60,000 nucleotides of DNA from Bugula neritina (GCA_964035545.1 OZ037767.1:13265301-13325300); one strand, 5' to 3'. Counted from the first letter of the stretch, positions 1 to 37,050 are shown. The notes: generated by a model not told the origin, from the letters alone. Program-made: numbers and translations.

Positions 1-23331
<23,331 letters not shown>

Positions 23332-23765
23332 CTTTTAGTGGCAAGAGACTAAGCTATCTCCTAGAATGCGACTACCATTTCGTAATCTAGAATATACAAA
23401 GTGATACTTTTTATCTGGACATTAATCAGCATAATTTCTAGTTTATAACTTATAAACATGAGGGCTATAAAAATGCAAAAAACTGCATAGCACAGACATT
23501 GTGAGGGTACATCAGAATGTCTTTTATGGTCCTCTAAAACATAGGTTAAAGTAATGTATATTTTCAATGACAGTGTCTTGTGAAGTCACTTCAAAGATTA
23601 AGATCATAAAATTTAGTATTAAACAGTGAAAGAAATATAATCACATAGAATTTCAAATACAATGAGGATGTATGAAGTTTGGTAATACATAACATATAGT
23701 ATTTCAATTTTCAACTTTGCTGCATTTAATTGCATAACAAATAACTGATATATATATTACAAGCG

Positions 23766-24003
23766 TATTACATTTTATTACTTAAAAGTTTCAAATTTAT
23801 GATACATGACCCATCGGCCCTTGGCTATTCTTTTGATGGATTGCGTAATAAATACATATTGTATTATACTATATTATATTATATATATATATATATAATT
23901 TATGCAATAATATGTATTGATTACACAATCCATCAAAAGAATAGCCAAGGGCCGATGGGTCATGTATCATAAATTTCAAACCTCTAAGTAATAAAATGTA
24001 ATA
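23766..24003. mobile_element. Foldback MITE: near-perfect 100-bp-arm hairpin
   Basis: The arms begin TATTACATTTTATTACTTA and continue through GATACATGACCCATCGGCCC and TTGGCTATTCTTTTGATGGA with only a few differences between arms. The centre is an AT-rich loop containing (TA)n. TA dinucleotides at both outer ends suit a Tc1/mariner-type target. As RNA it would form a long hairpin. It lies about 430 bases upstream of exon 1. Confidence 0.85.
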
Positions 24004-27000
24004 GGCTGGTAATTTCCATCATTTCGAGGTTCAGCAACAGGTGGTCTACTCAAATGAAGTGCTAGTAAGAAAATATTCATTTATATAGTAGTATCTGATC
24101 AGGAGTATTTGTTGTACTCCTGCACTCAATATACATAAGCATACAATAACTCAAGAGTCAAAGCCTAATTGAAGTCATCAAATCTATGCATATATCTCTA
24201 CAAAAATAGAAATATAAAACAATAGTGCATATAAATTGGACCTCAAATGAAAAACTGAAATTTTGAACTTATCAAGTATGACAATAATATACCTGCACTA
24301 ATTTTTTGCTTTACTTACGCTAAATAGGTTTTAGTTATATTGAAATAAAGTTACCTGAAATCAGTATTGCTGAAAGGTATTCTGTTGTATTCCTTATTGA
24401 TGATGGAATTTCGAAATTTCACCGTTTAATAACATTAACAATGGTTCTGTAAATAGACAATAAATGCTATAGTCAAGTGATGCTTTAATTTAATAATGAG
24501 AGGTGGTTGAGTGCAGAATGTAAAGGAGAGCTCCTATTTCAGACTATATAATTTTTTCTCAGACTACACAATTCTTCACTATATATTAAAAAGTGCAGTT
24601 CTTGCTAAGTGCACAATGTAAAGGAGAACTATATAAATCTTAGAATATATAAGATGATGTAATCACACTCAATAATCATAACTTTACTGCCACTTCTTGA
24701 AAATTAGGATCACTTGAGTCAAGAGGGACTTAAAGATTAATTATATCTTTATTGTTGTTTTATTGTCGTATAATGCAAAGCATGTAATGCCTCGGTCACT
24801 GCTGCAACATTAATAGAGGTTTAAATTTTGAGTCTGTTAAGCTTGAGCATAACTAACTGGTCATAAAATAGCCCATGAGTATATGTAATGTCATTTAACA
24901 TTGCTGAGCATTTAAAGCGACACCCGCATTGAGTGTAACAATAGTTACAGACATCTAAAACATTCTTATGATCATTCAAAAATAAAATAAACAAATGCAA
25001 ATAATGATTTTTACCCAAAAAATACTGAAGTCAAATGTTAGCTGATCTTTCAATCTAGCAATTACTGCTGTTATCTTTTAATATCAAATTAGAATATGAT
25101 ATGTTACATTAAAATAGGATATGCCGAAGGGCGAGGGTGGGGCAATAAGTTATCAATTTTACAACATGAACTCTGTATTCTACATAGATGCTGATATTTG
25201 TAAAGCATAGCCACCCAGTCCTATTTAGGCTGACTAATAACTTAGCCATCACGTATGCTCGGGATAGGTTTTATGGTAAAGCATCTGCAAAAATACTGCA
25301 GATAAGCTGGTACCTTCAGAATAATTGAGATATTATAACAATTGCAATAACTTCAGGGCGGTGAGCATGACACCCCTCCCTTTATTTGAAATTGTGGTCA
25401 CTAAATTAGCTCTGAGGCAGCCTACATTAGTGGGGCTATAGTGTGTATACTATGCATTAAATGTCAAATTGATGGAATAAAAAGTGAGATGTAATACAAT
25501 AGATAACATAATGATATATGAGCAGTAAAGTGCAAGTGCTGCATAGCTTCATACCATCTGAACTATACTCAATCTAGTCTGCATGTCAAACACTAATTCA
25601 TATAGCACAGGCAAATAAGTGTGTTCTTATGTTGCTTTCTGTCGAATAGCTATATATTCATGCATGCGTAACGTACAGCATGTAATGCATTGATAAAGTG
25701 CAATTTGTCCTATCATATGGTGTAATACATTTTAACAATACATAAGCAGAATGCTATATGTAAATAGTACATATATACACTCCAAGCCTAGCATTGCATT
25801 AATTTTAATGACCTAATGACATGCAATTAAAATTTTAAAAAGGTGACCATGTTTTGAGTGACAAGTGACAACTTTTTGAATGCTTTTTAGGTTCTGAATC
25901 TACCTGCGTAAGTGGGCGTCTAGGAATGCAGTGTGCATGCTGTGTAATCAGTTGCTTTCCTAAGCATTATTTAGTGAAAACCTTTATACCAAATATAGAT
26001 AGGAACAACCACTTTAAACTTACATGTGAACATGCCATGTTGCTACATGAAGCGGCCATGTTGCTACATGAAGCGGCCATGTTGGAACATGTATATGAAA
26101 CATGATAGTCTGGTGGCTCATATTATGCAGACTGTACACTAAACAACAGGTGCTATGTGTTATGGTGGGCTTTGTAAAATCTCACACTGCATAGCATTTA
26201 TAATTGCATGGAATCTGATATCATAACAACTATATATCATTACAGGATATTAAATAAAAGCTTCACATCAATTATCTAAGTTCATCATAGGTAAAGAGTA
26301 AAGATATTTAGTTACATTATTACCAGAAGTTGTCTACACACTGTGCATTTACTGAACCACCCACACAAGTTTATATCCATGTATTTGATTTATTTTCTAG
26401 ATTTTTAACTAGATAAGCTTATACTTAATATGTTCCAGTCTGCTGTAATAGACAAGTAAAAAGATTTGAATCAAACTAGAAGATACTTTATTGTACATTA
26501 TTGGGGTGTTTAAGTGAAGTCAAGTGCAATATAAAAGTTTTCCCAGTTAGCCTTAAAAACTTAGAGAACTAATGCATGGCTGCAGTAGGAGAGCCCTAAC
26601 CTCTGTGTGACTAGATTATATTAGTTATGTAAAACTATGGCTATGCTAGATTAGAACTACAGACAGAGCAGTAAAAACTAGCCAACTGTTGACCACCTGC
26701 TTGCAGACGGTACAGGTTTTATTTACACTGCAAGCACTTGGTTGCATGTTGCCCTACTTCGTCTGCAAGTGTCAAGGTTAACTAATTATCAGCTTCATAT
26801 ATGGTGCTTATCCAGCTCCTCTCAAATTAGTATGTAAGAACAGTATGAGTATCAGCATTGTATAAAATACAACTGGCTGCATGAATAACAGCAGTAAATG
26901 TTTCATACAGTTTAATTTGATTAGATGGATTTATTTGATTGCAGTAAGTTACAATTATTGCATCTAACTAATTGCGTTAAACTCAATGAAATATTTTACA

Positions 27001-29018
27001 ATTTCTTATCAAAAGCAGTGGGTGAATCAAGCATTCTATATAAATTATAAAAATGAGACCTTGGCAACTTTCTTGAAGGAAAAATTGGAACTTTTCTGTA
27101 TTTAATTATTTTTAATTGAATTTCAAAATTTGTTGTTTCTTGGGAATTGCTTAGTTCTTATGATATAATTGTTTCTTGGAAACAAAATGCACAAAATTAT
27201 GCCAATAAATTGAAAGAAAACCTAAAACTAAAAATCTTAGGCTATAAATAGTGTAGTCAGTAGTTTAATTCTATTTCACAATTCCTTACAAACATTACTT
27301 AGAATTAGCAAGGTTAATTAACTCCATGCTAGTATTTTAAGGGTGGAGACAGTATTATAGAGGCAGTGACCTTTTAATAGCTTAGATTTCTTGAGTAGTT
27401 TTTGTTAAAAGAACATTAAAGTTAAATTGTATCAAAAATGAATGTACAAGTAAAAACCACTTTAACTAAGAATTTTTCATATGAATACAAGAGTTTTTGT
27501 CCATTGCAAATGCTGTGTTTATAATTTTACCCAATTAAAGTTGAAAGATAAACTATTGAAGTCCGGAATAATGCTCAAAAGCTATCTGTAAATGTTAATA
27601 GGAAACACCTCAATCTACTATATAATTATGAAAAACTTAAAGTTAATCTAATAAATTTTGCAATATAAATAAACAGCATTAGAATAAATTAATTGATAAT
27701 TAATGACAAACTATAGAAATAAAAAGTAAATAACTTACTGGATGATTTGTGTTGCAAACACCACACACTGTGAAAACTTGTAGTGAAATGTTATAATGTG
27801 GAGTTATGCGCATCAATAAATATCTTGTATGTATGACACACTGCATTATACATTACAGCCAGGGTTACACTGCCAATGATATGGTGGGTGGAACAAATGG
27901 GAGTGTAGGGCATATTTTCTCACTAATGGAGGTAGTAAGGAATTTTTTAGATACGCTGTTGAATTTAGTAAATGATATCAAATAACAGCGACATTCCTAG
28001 TTGACAATGTTTATATAATATGTCAGAAGAGTCATAAATGAGAATATTTACAAAGATATCTTAGCATCCCAGCTGCTGTACTCATTGTTCAACAACTGTG
28101 AACATTCTTACTCTATAAATTTTTGATGGTAAAAAATTAAATAACATGAAAGTTGCAACATCTATTCTTGTTTTACTTGGCAGCCGTGAATTTCTAGACT
28201 TTGAAGGTGCTGTATGGAGAGGAGAACCTTACAGATAAAAAGCTAGCCGACATAACTACATTATAACCAGCTGGGCATGAGTTTTGGTCATTTCTAAATG
28301 AGGTTGAAACTCAATAGTGGAAGATAGAAAGGGAGAATACTCTTCTCCAATACATAACAATCTTATAGCTAACGTACTTCTAGCATTTTCAATTTCAACA
28401 CTTTCAATAATAACCAACAAAAGGTTATATTGAAAACATATTTAATAAGCAATAATCCATTGGGAGTTGTTTTCTATGGAAGGGAGAAATTAAACTTTCC
28501 TACCTGCATAGAGTAAAATACTATAATATTGTGCCTAACCAATTAGAAATAGCATCTCAGTGATTGTACCTTACAGAATTACAATGTTTCATGTAGTACA
28601 AAACGTGAATACACTCAACAGGCTGAGGCCAACATGTGAGTTTGCAAACAGTTGCAGCGTTAAAATTCTGGCATACAGTAATGATATTGTCTGCAGTTAA
28701 TATCAGAACTTAAAGCCAACTGTTTGAAGCTGGTATTCGCTCCTTTTGCCAGGCTGTAGCTCTGCATTTTCATTCACATTCCTATCAGTCAACTAAAAAG
28801 TCTTTTGATCATAAATTATGAATGATAAACTTAACATATGCCACTGGCTGCTACAGTGCTGTGTCTATCCCTATAACAGCTCAAGTTGAATGAAGCAATA
28901 AGGTTCAACTTATCAGCCTATTGATGATGATCAAACTCTTAGAGTGCAGTCACTCACCTACACTGATTTTTCTGACACTGACCTATATAGGAATGTACAG
29001 TTGTGTGACTAAGAACAC
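24004..29018. other. No gene recognised
   Basis: AT-rich DNA upstream of the modular gene. A possible 5' UTR exon of that gene (minus strand, ending at a CAG/GTAACT donor near 24353-24359) is the only gene-like signal. A small 20-bp direct repeat with TTGCTACATGAAGCGGCCATG-like units lies at 26036-26090. Confidence 0.5.
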
Positions 29019-29332
29019 AGTCACATGACACAATGCATAGTCACATGACACAGTACATAGTCACATGACACAGTACATAGTCACATGACACAGTACACAG
29101 TCACATGACACAGTACACAGTCACATGACACAGTACATAGCCACATGACACAATGCATAGTCACATAACACAGTACATAGTCCATGACGCAGTACATAGT
29201 CACATGACACAATGCATAGTCACATGACACAGTACATAGTCACATGACACAATGCATAGTCACATGACACAGTACATAGTCACATGACACAATGCATAAT
29301 CACATGACACAGTACATAGTCACATGACACAA
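29019..29332. repeat. 20-bp minisatellite (AGTCACATGACACAGTACAT)
   Basis: About 16 tandem copies alternating CAGTACATAG and CAATGCATAG variants, without spacers. Each unit contains CACATGAC, an E-box-like CACATG hexamer. No gene is visible beside it. Confidence 0.9.
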
Positions 29333-32065
29333 GTTTGATTGATAGTACAGTGATGCAAAGCTTACAAGAGAACACCGAGATCTTTAAAAATATTTTTTCA
29401 CATTCCAATATTCTTTGTACGATTCCCTAATTCAAGTGACCTTGTGTATAGTTGCATCCTAAGAAGCTAAATAGTAAAGGCTGGTTTGCAGGTATACAGT
29501 ATACACAGTCACAAATTTTGCTAGCATTTCTGCAAGGTTGATATTTATATATAACTTCTGGGCCTATGGTAACATGTTTCCTAATGTATGTAGGTTTATA
29601 TGAAAGTTTAAATACCATGTTTATACACATACAAACTTAGTTGATAAAGAACTATTTAGTAGCCACTTTTAACATCCCATTTCTAATTAAGATGTACTAA
29701 CCTATGAAAAGAAGACTCATTCACATATAAAAATGAGTTATAAGAAGGGAGAAAATATGTGACCTAGAAAAAGGAGGCATGACCTATATCATGATTACAA
29801 AGGTATGAACTGCATTTTACAAAGATGTAGGTGCAACAAGTATGCCTCTCAGTTTACAACTCAAACTTATTCACCCTTCACAGAATTTTGTTCACACCAC
29901 CTGGTTTCTTTTAGAACAAAAGCCTTAACTTGTCAGACCAGAAAAATAGTTTTTGTGTTGTGCAGTGTTATATAAAACTAGGTAAAGCTATCAAATAAAC
30001 CACTTTTAGTCCAGTGTATAAAAATTACTTTCTATCAGGAAATTAGGAACTTATATATTGGTAAACACACAATGAGATTTCCAATTGAAGGTAGAGATTC
30101 AATAACCATTTAACAGATGTGCACAACAAAGCCAATATTAGATTCAAATTAAGTTAATTACAGTAAAAATGCTCTTCTAGTGTCTTTGCCATGGCCGCAA
30201 AAAGTCAAAAATATATAATAGGAAATCCGGAACGGTATAAACTACGATAGAATTTTTTTTCCAACCCAAAACGAATACATGCATCATGTGATGGCTGATG
30301 CTCAAGTGGCTATGTTCAGGTATTTTAGCTCCTTGGGTGTTTCAATCCTAGCATGGGCTAATGATTCCTTTAATGCATGATAGAACATAAAGTAGTGTAA
30401 GGACTATCTAAATTGTACATATTTATATCAAATCACATCGTTATTATGCTGTACGCACCAAACTCTAAAGTATAAAACATATGCACTATTTTACAATACC
30501 TTCAAATCTTTGTTGTGAGCTCACTATATACAAGTTACAAAAACTTACTATTAAAATATGCTGTTCACAAATAACACACGGATATCAAACATATGAATTT
30601 GAAACAGTACCTAATTTTTCAGGTTCACATGAGGCTTTTTGGGAAAAATACAACTGCACGGTAATACTACCTTACATATCAGGCTTAAGTTTCCACAGCT
30701 GAATTCATATATTACTTAACTTATATGTCAAAATGTAAATGCAATCGTTCAATCCTTCAACCAGCAACTTTTAGGTAATTTTTTATCAGTCTAATTGTCA
30801 CAATTACCCAAAATAGAATATGTTAGAGTATATGATGGTATACTATGGATACTGACCTGTAATGTAACACACCATAGAGGAAATAATAACCTCTGCACAA
30901 AGCAACTAGCCAGCGAGTGTGTAATCTGCAATGGCTATCTTTTATCTCACTAACAAAAGACACAAAGTCATGAAAACATTTGCGTTAAAGAAAAGGAATA
31001 TCCCTTGACAATATCTGTTATATAAACCACTATTAAAATTTAAACAAAAAGCACGTAGGTAGTTGAACTGCTTTTTTTGAAAATGCAACTAAAAGTTTAA
31101 AAGCCTATAGAATGTAGGGTTGTGAGAAACTTGTCATAGCTTTAGAGGCTTATAAATATAATTTTAGTGACATTGAAATTAAATCCCAAGTTAGAGAATT
31201 GAAGAAGCTCAGGCTAAAGGATGGGAAGAGGGTTATCATATTGTTGCACTTGATAGGTGTGAAATAATAGCCCAAGACATTCAAGGCTAACAAGCTAATG
31301 GCCTGGCGAGTATTTGACTTGACTGTATAATTAGCTATTAAAGTTATGCATTACCAATGTAATTAGCAGGGAATATAGGAAAGGTAAATACCATGAAGTG
31401 TGATTACTAAACATCACACCAAAAGATAGTATTGTGAAAAAAATGTTGCTGGTAGAGTAGGACTGAAGCATTGTGAACATTAACTTGCAGGGTGGGTGCA
31501 GGACACCTACACCCCTACTTACGCATGTTGGGAGTAAGAACCCAGTTACATGTACTTACTAGTATATGCCTATTCAGCTTCAAATAGTGGAGAGTGATTA
31601 TGAAGGCTGAACATAGAACTCTATACTAAGATACTGGAAACAGGCTGCACTCCCCATGATAGACATAGGATATAGGATCTGACTTGTCTTTTTCAATAAA
31701 TTTTGTGTAGCTAGGGCCAGATTTATTGACTTAAACAAATATCATTTTGGTTTACAAGCAGTTCACTATATGTTTCATAGCTGTGTGCATTCTTAGCTGC
31801 AAGATAAATATTCCAAATTTTCAGTATTTGAAAGCATTTCAACAGGAAATCATGTCTAAATATCCCATCTGACGTCTAAGGTTTTATCAGTATCTCACTG
31901 CAATAACAATGATCCGAAGCTGCTTGAGGAGTTGTCTTCTATGAACAGAAACATGAGCAGAGCTGAATGGTGAAAACTATTAGTAGCTAAAATCCACAAT
32001 ACACTGAGTACCATTTTATCAGAAACTGTGTCAATCAAACTATATATAGGAATCGTCATGCGCGA
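29333..32065. other. No gene recognised
   Basis: AT-rich DNA. A weak tRNA-like patch near 30288-30365 (GTGTTTCAATCC box-B-like) may be a decayed SINE. Short open frames lack splice or domain support. Confidence 0.5.
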
Positions 32066-32452
<387 letters not shown>

Positions 32453-33778
32453 TCATTTGACTCAGTCTGTGTATGATGGCTGTTACAGAGCTTGTGTGCA
32501 TATTTTTACTGTATTGTGTGATGTGACCAAGTGTATGTGTTCAAGCTAGAGGTGTGGTGTATGTGTGTTGAAAGAGAGAATTGATGAACATATTTTGCTA
32601 ATTGAAAGAATTCAAGCACTAAAATATATAAATGGAGTTACAAAGAGGTGATTTGAAATTTGGGAAGTTAAATGTTGTTACCAGCCAGTTAAGATGAGCA
32701 CTGTAATGTGCAAATTCCAACCTTACCAGAACCAGGGAAAACAATATTCATCTACTAACTGGCTTACATTTTAAAATGATTCAGGGAAATGTATGTAGAT
32801 GTATGACAGAACTACTTTTGACTCAAGTCTCAAGTTATACTAAACATGTTAAAGCCCACAATAATATCCCAATTATCTCTTGATTTATGAATCATTAGAT
32901 TCCATCACTTTGTTGTAAGATAAATTCTGAAATATAACATAACATGTAAAAAGATCTTATCCATCATAAATTAACATGGTTCATTATGTGTGGGCGTTAA
33001 GCACATGATTGGATTCCTTTGTCACGAGAATATGTATGGACCATTGCACTATAACTATAATGTTTTAGTTCATTCGTACCCATATATATAACTTTTGATT
33101 AATGACTTGTCTACTCTCTAACTTATACTGACAACTCCAAAAAAAATGACTTTCTTTTTTATCAGTCAAATTCGAAGTACAATATACAATATTTACTGAC
33201 CCTTTGGCATAGTGTGTAAACCTGCATATGATAAAGGAAGGTATTTAATTTAGAAATACTGTAGACAATTTAAAGCATCTACGAACTATCCAACTACTCC
33301 ACTAACATAATGTCATTCAACTACAATACTATTAAGATTATTCTTGCATTCTTGTTGCTTCAACATATCAGGTATACCAGACCACAAACTTGCTAGTGAT
33401 AAAATGGAATCACTATTCTGTATTCAATTCATTAGTAGTCAATGCAATTATAGGGTAACTTACTAAAACTTTATTGCAGTGAAAATAGGATATTCAGCGA
33501 AATAATATCTAGATTCCACATAATATATTTGCACAATATATACAGCCACATAAAACTACAATAAATTCAGTAATTGTATAGGTGGATTTATTACAGATAC
33601 TTTATTCTAAGTCTTACTATGATTCTCAACAATCCCTGTGCCATACCAAAACAGATTAGCTTTCAGTTTGCTAATAAGTTAGTTAATAGTTGTTGGTTAC
33701 TTTTTACACAAGAATAAGTTCTATTTTCTAAAAAATGAATATTTACAGAATGATTTGCAGACCTATTTTCTATCACAC
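32453..33778. other. No gene recognised
   Basis: AT-rich, no supported exon, RNA gene or element. Confidence 0.5.
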
Positions 33779-34540
33779 TTTGTTTGTTTGTTTGTTTGTT
33801 TTTATTTTGTCGCAGTCGGGAAAAAAATTAATTGAGAAAAAATAAACAAAATGACAGGGCCTATGGCGCAATAGCACTGTAGCTAGTCGAGGCACCGAGC
33901 CATGAATGGTTGACAGTCAGCTTATTATTTTCTGTTGAATAAGATTTTTTTTTAGGTTTTTGGAAAGTTTTAGCAACTCAAAGAGTATTATTTTTTTATC
34001 TGGAAATTTGCCATTAGGTGGTCTCTTAGGGCAAGTTTGAAACCAGCCTTCCTCTCCACAGCACGAATAGAACTAGGCAATTTATTCCATAGCGACGAAC
34101 ATTGGAATTCCACTCTTCGTCGACCTGCAGCAGTTGATGATGGAGGAGTTTGTAGGCTGAACTCTGAAAATCTTGTGGGATAGTTATGTGTGAGATGTGT
34201 TAGTTGAGAGTAGTAAAGTTTATGTGAGAGCAGTATTAGTTTGAATTTGTGTAGAGTGTGAATAGGCATGATTGAAGAACTAAGAAACAGTGGTCTAGAT
34301 GGGGAAAGGTGATGCTTTTTATATATAATTCTCAGTATTTTCTTTTGTAGTAAATGTAATGGTTCAAGATAAATGTTTGTTGTATTACCCCACGATTCTA
34401 GACAATATGTTAATTTAGAATTTACAAAAGAGTTATATAGTTTGAATTGAAGTGTTAATAATGGGATGCTATTGAGTATACAGCTACTAAAAGAGCAACG
34501 TCCAGATACAACAAACAGGAAGTGAGAGGTGTTGGTTACA
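33779..34540 (-). mobile_element. 3' end of a non-LTR retrotransposon (LINE), truncated
   Basis: The minus strand carries an open frame from about 34540 to the stop at 33988. It matches the carboxy-terminal part of LINE reverse-transcriptase proteins: SKLTYCLESWGNT, then LHLLQKKILRII, then YPTRFS, then SLWNKLPSSIRAV and LRDHLM. After the stop comes about 180 bases of 3' UTR, then a (CAAA)n tail at 33804-33779, typical of CR1/L2/Jockey-type ends. The 5' part is missing, a common result of truncated insertion. The retained frame is intact, so the insertion is probably not very old. Confidence 0.85.
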
Positions 34541-34834
34541 TCTAAGCCCGTGGTCCTAATAGACTATAGCCTGTTGCCCTTCAACTTTTTCTAGATTACC
34601 TGCATATACAAAAATACATAATCAATTAAAAACTGTGTTCTATAGGTGAAAGTTTGCCATCATACGAATGAAATCCCATATCAGGTGGCAGTAAAGTGTC
34701 ACAGAGCAAATATTCAACACCAAAGTGTAGAAAACAATGAGCAGTTGCATATCTTACGTAATATTACTAAACTTTTTGCGTAACACAAAAGTAATTTCAC
34801 GCTTAAATTTTGAAAAGTAGCTGTAATTACTAAC

Positions 34835-34927
34835 TTTCTCCGTTAGCTGTAGTTGTTGCTTTCTCATACACGAGTTGGGACGGGGCGACAATGACACTCC
34901 CCCACTGAGTGACTGTGTTCACCACAT
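34835..34927 (-). CDS. Exon of an unrecognised minus-strand gene (second of two)
   Basis: A 93-base symmetric exon (phase 1 in and out) lies between a CTTTGTAG acceptor and a GAAA/GTTAGT donor. It is GC-richer than its surroundings and codes for VVNTVTQWGSVIVAPSQLVY and then EKATTTANGE. It joins in frame to the exon at 35368-35430. No phase-1 acceptor exon further left was found, so the link to the modular gene starting at 23331 is open. No domain recognised. Confidence 0.5.
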
Positions 34928-35367
34928 CTACAAAGTCAAGGCAGTATCAACTAGAGAGAATAAGTAAATCACTTTCCTAAGGTGGTCATAAGAAAATGAT
35001 TAAAATATTATTTTGATGTTGGGTCAATTTACTTATTTTAGTACGCACACGCATGAAACAAAAGCGAAATACTACTTTAACTTATAACTTACATTTATTG
35101 TAAATCTGATATTAAAAAAACTGTCACTAATTTTAGGTCAAACATTGAATCCTAAAGTTTGTTCAAGTAATGGTATTGTATTTTGTATTAAAGTAAATCT
35201 AAAAATTAACTAGGTCCACTATTGCATCATTTTTTAAGCTTCTGTAAATATGACTCATTATAATGGTGAAACAGATAGGATAACTCCCTGTTAGCTATCT
35301 ATACGATGTTACCCCTGCCAATAGGTCAGGAGCATAAAATGTAGCCCCAACACATGTATAGACTTAC

Positions 35368-35430
35368 TTTCAGCAGTTGCTGCTCCGATATCTGAAAGTA
35401 CTCTCTGGCCTAAGGCTATGACAGCTTCTC
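35368..35430 (-). CDS. Exon of an unrecognised minus-strand gene (first of two)
   Basis: A 63-base symmetric exon (phase 1 in and out) has a GTGTAG acceptor and a GAAA/GTAAGT donor. It codes for EAVIALGQRVLSDIGAATAE and shares its frame with the next exon at 34835-34927. The acceptor sits at the start of a tandem repeat that copies it. The upstream (5') part of the gene is not seen. Confidence 0.5.
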
Positions 35431-35607
35431 CTACACAACACAACACATATCAGTATTATATAGAGTAGTGTTCTAGTATATTCTACACACAACACAACAC
35501 ATATCAGTATTATATAGGGTAGTGTTCTAGTATATTCTACACAAAACACATAGGCTATATATTAGTATTATATAGAGTAGTGTTCTAGTATATTCTACAC
35601 AAAACAG
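35431..35607. repeat. Minisatellite of 52-58-bp units anchored at a splice acceptor
   Basis: Three tandem units share ATCAGTATTATATAGAGTAG and TGTTCTAGTATATTCTACAC. Each unit repeats the minus-strand acceptor-like motif TGTTKTGTGTAG of the neighbouring exon. Confidence 0.85.
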
Positions 35608-35881
35608 AAGTATTGAAGATTAAAACTTGTAAACATTTCAGTAATAACGATGAATCTTCAACATAAATACAAAAACACCTAAAATTTCCTAAATAATGCT
35701 AGAAGATTTGATAATAGCAAGACCCTATAAGCATTTTATATTTAACAACTTTTTTCTGCATTTAGTGTATAAGATGTCGCAGTAAGAAAGCTACATCTTT
35801 GGTGCATGAGGTAATATATCACGCATTAGGATGAATCATAAGAACAGTTACTTGTTGGGAGAGTGCGGAGTATAATAACAG

Positions 35882-36686
35882 CAGAAGCACCAACAACTGT
35901 AGCACCAACAACAGAAGCACCAACAACTGTAGCACCAACAACTACAACCGCAGCCCCAACAACTACAACTGCAGCAACCACAACTGCAGCACCAACAACT
36001 GCAGCACTAACAACTGCAGCACTAACAACTGCAGCGCTAACAACTACAGCACTACCAACTGTAGCACCTACAACTACAGCACTACCAACTGTAGCACCAA
36101 CCACTGCAGTCCTAGCAGCACCATCTCAAGGTATTATTTTGTCCATGCCACATCTGCTTGTGATTACTTTTACAAGTGTATAGCTGACTGCTTCATGGTT
36201 GCATGCTGATTCAAAACTATTTGAGCTTTGTCTTATCTTCAACTTGTTAAGAATTAATACACTGGCACTTATTTAGTAGCTTTAATTCTTTGTCAATTAT
36301 ATATCAGTTTAGAAAGTGTTTTACTTTTCTGCTATGGTCAGAATCCCAGGAAGCTTTGCAGAATCAGATGGGTCCAGTTCAGAAGACAGCTTTCCTTACA
36401 GAAAAAGGAACCCGTGTGGCCAGGTGGTGCTAACAGAGAGTGAGTGAACAAGTTACAATTTTTAACAGATGCATACATTGTTCACTTCAGAATAATACTG
36501 GCTAGAGCAGAAATACTTTACTTTTGATATCTGATTACAAAAAACTAATTTCTGACAATGCAGTAGTTCACCTAAATACATAGTATAAACCTTGTCATCA
36601 GCAATAGATGTGTTTAATTTATATATTACTGTAGGTATCAGTCAGAACCCAGCCACAAAGTTTGGAGAAATGACTTCTTAGTCTAA
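35882..36686 (+). pseudogene. Broken partial duplicate of the mucin-like membrane gene
   Basis: Exon one (35882-36130, symmetric phase 1) codes for Thr/Pro/Ala repeats such as EAPTTVAPTTEAPTT and continues into intron sequence similar to that after 51278 in the full gene. Only about 200 bases later follows a copy of the cytoplasmic-tail exon (about 36334-36439: FAESDGSSSEDSFPYRKRN) and of the last exon (36635-36686). The EGF-like, juxtamembrane and transmembrane exons are absent. The tail copy has lost one base at 36411-36414, shifting the frame, and the phase-1 donor does not fit the tail frame. It is most likely a pseudogene left by duplication and internal deletion. A short secreted or unspliced product cannot be excluded. 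Confidence 0.75.
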
Positions 36687-37044
36687 TGCAGCTTCAAAAA
36701 AGATTTAGTATTGATCAACCATGATTTAACATCACTATTCTAATGCAGCACTCTATTTTATGTTACATCAGTCTTTTGTACTCTTTAAACATACTATAGC
36801 TTTTTGTATAAAACTACTATTTTTTTTAAAAACTATATTAATTAATTTGTACTTATGTACTCTGGCTATATTTTAATTTATTTTTAAACACACTCATAAA
36901 ACTACATTTTGTGTATAATGTAGTTTTTATAAATTTTATATTGTAAATTAATTAGTCAATGATATTTATGAATCTTGAAAATCACAGTATTTATTGCAAA
37001 TTATTTTACTAACTGCTTTAATTGTTTATAGCAATGTACACAGA

Positions 37045-37050
37045 AATAAA
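37045..37050 (+). promoter_or_regulatory. AATAAA polyadenylation signal of the duplicate copy
   Basis: It lies about 360 bases after the homologous stop, at a spacing similar to the signal of the full gene (56318), within 3' UTR sequence that is partly alignable between the copies. Confidence 0.5.

Noticed and set aside
29019-29332. Regular 20-bp repeats resembling a CRISPR array
   Set aside because: Units are directly contiguous without unique spacers, and the genome is animal.
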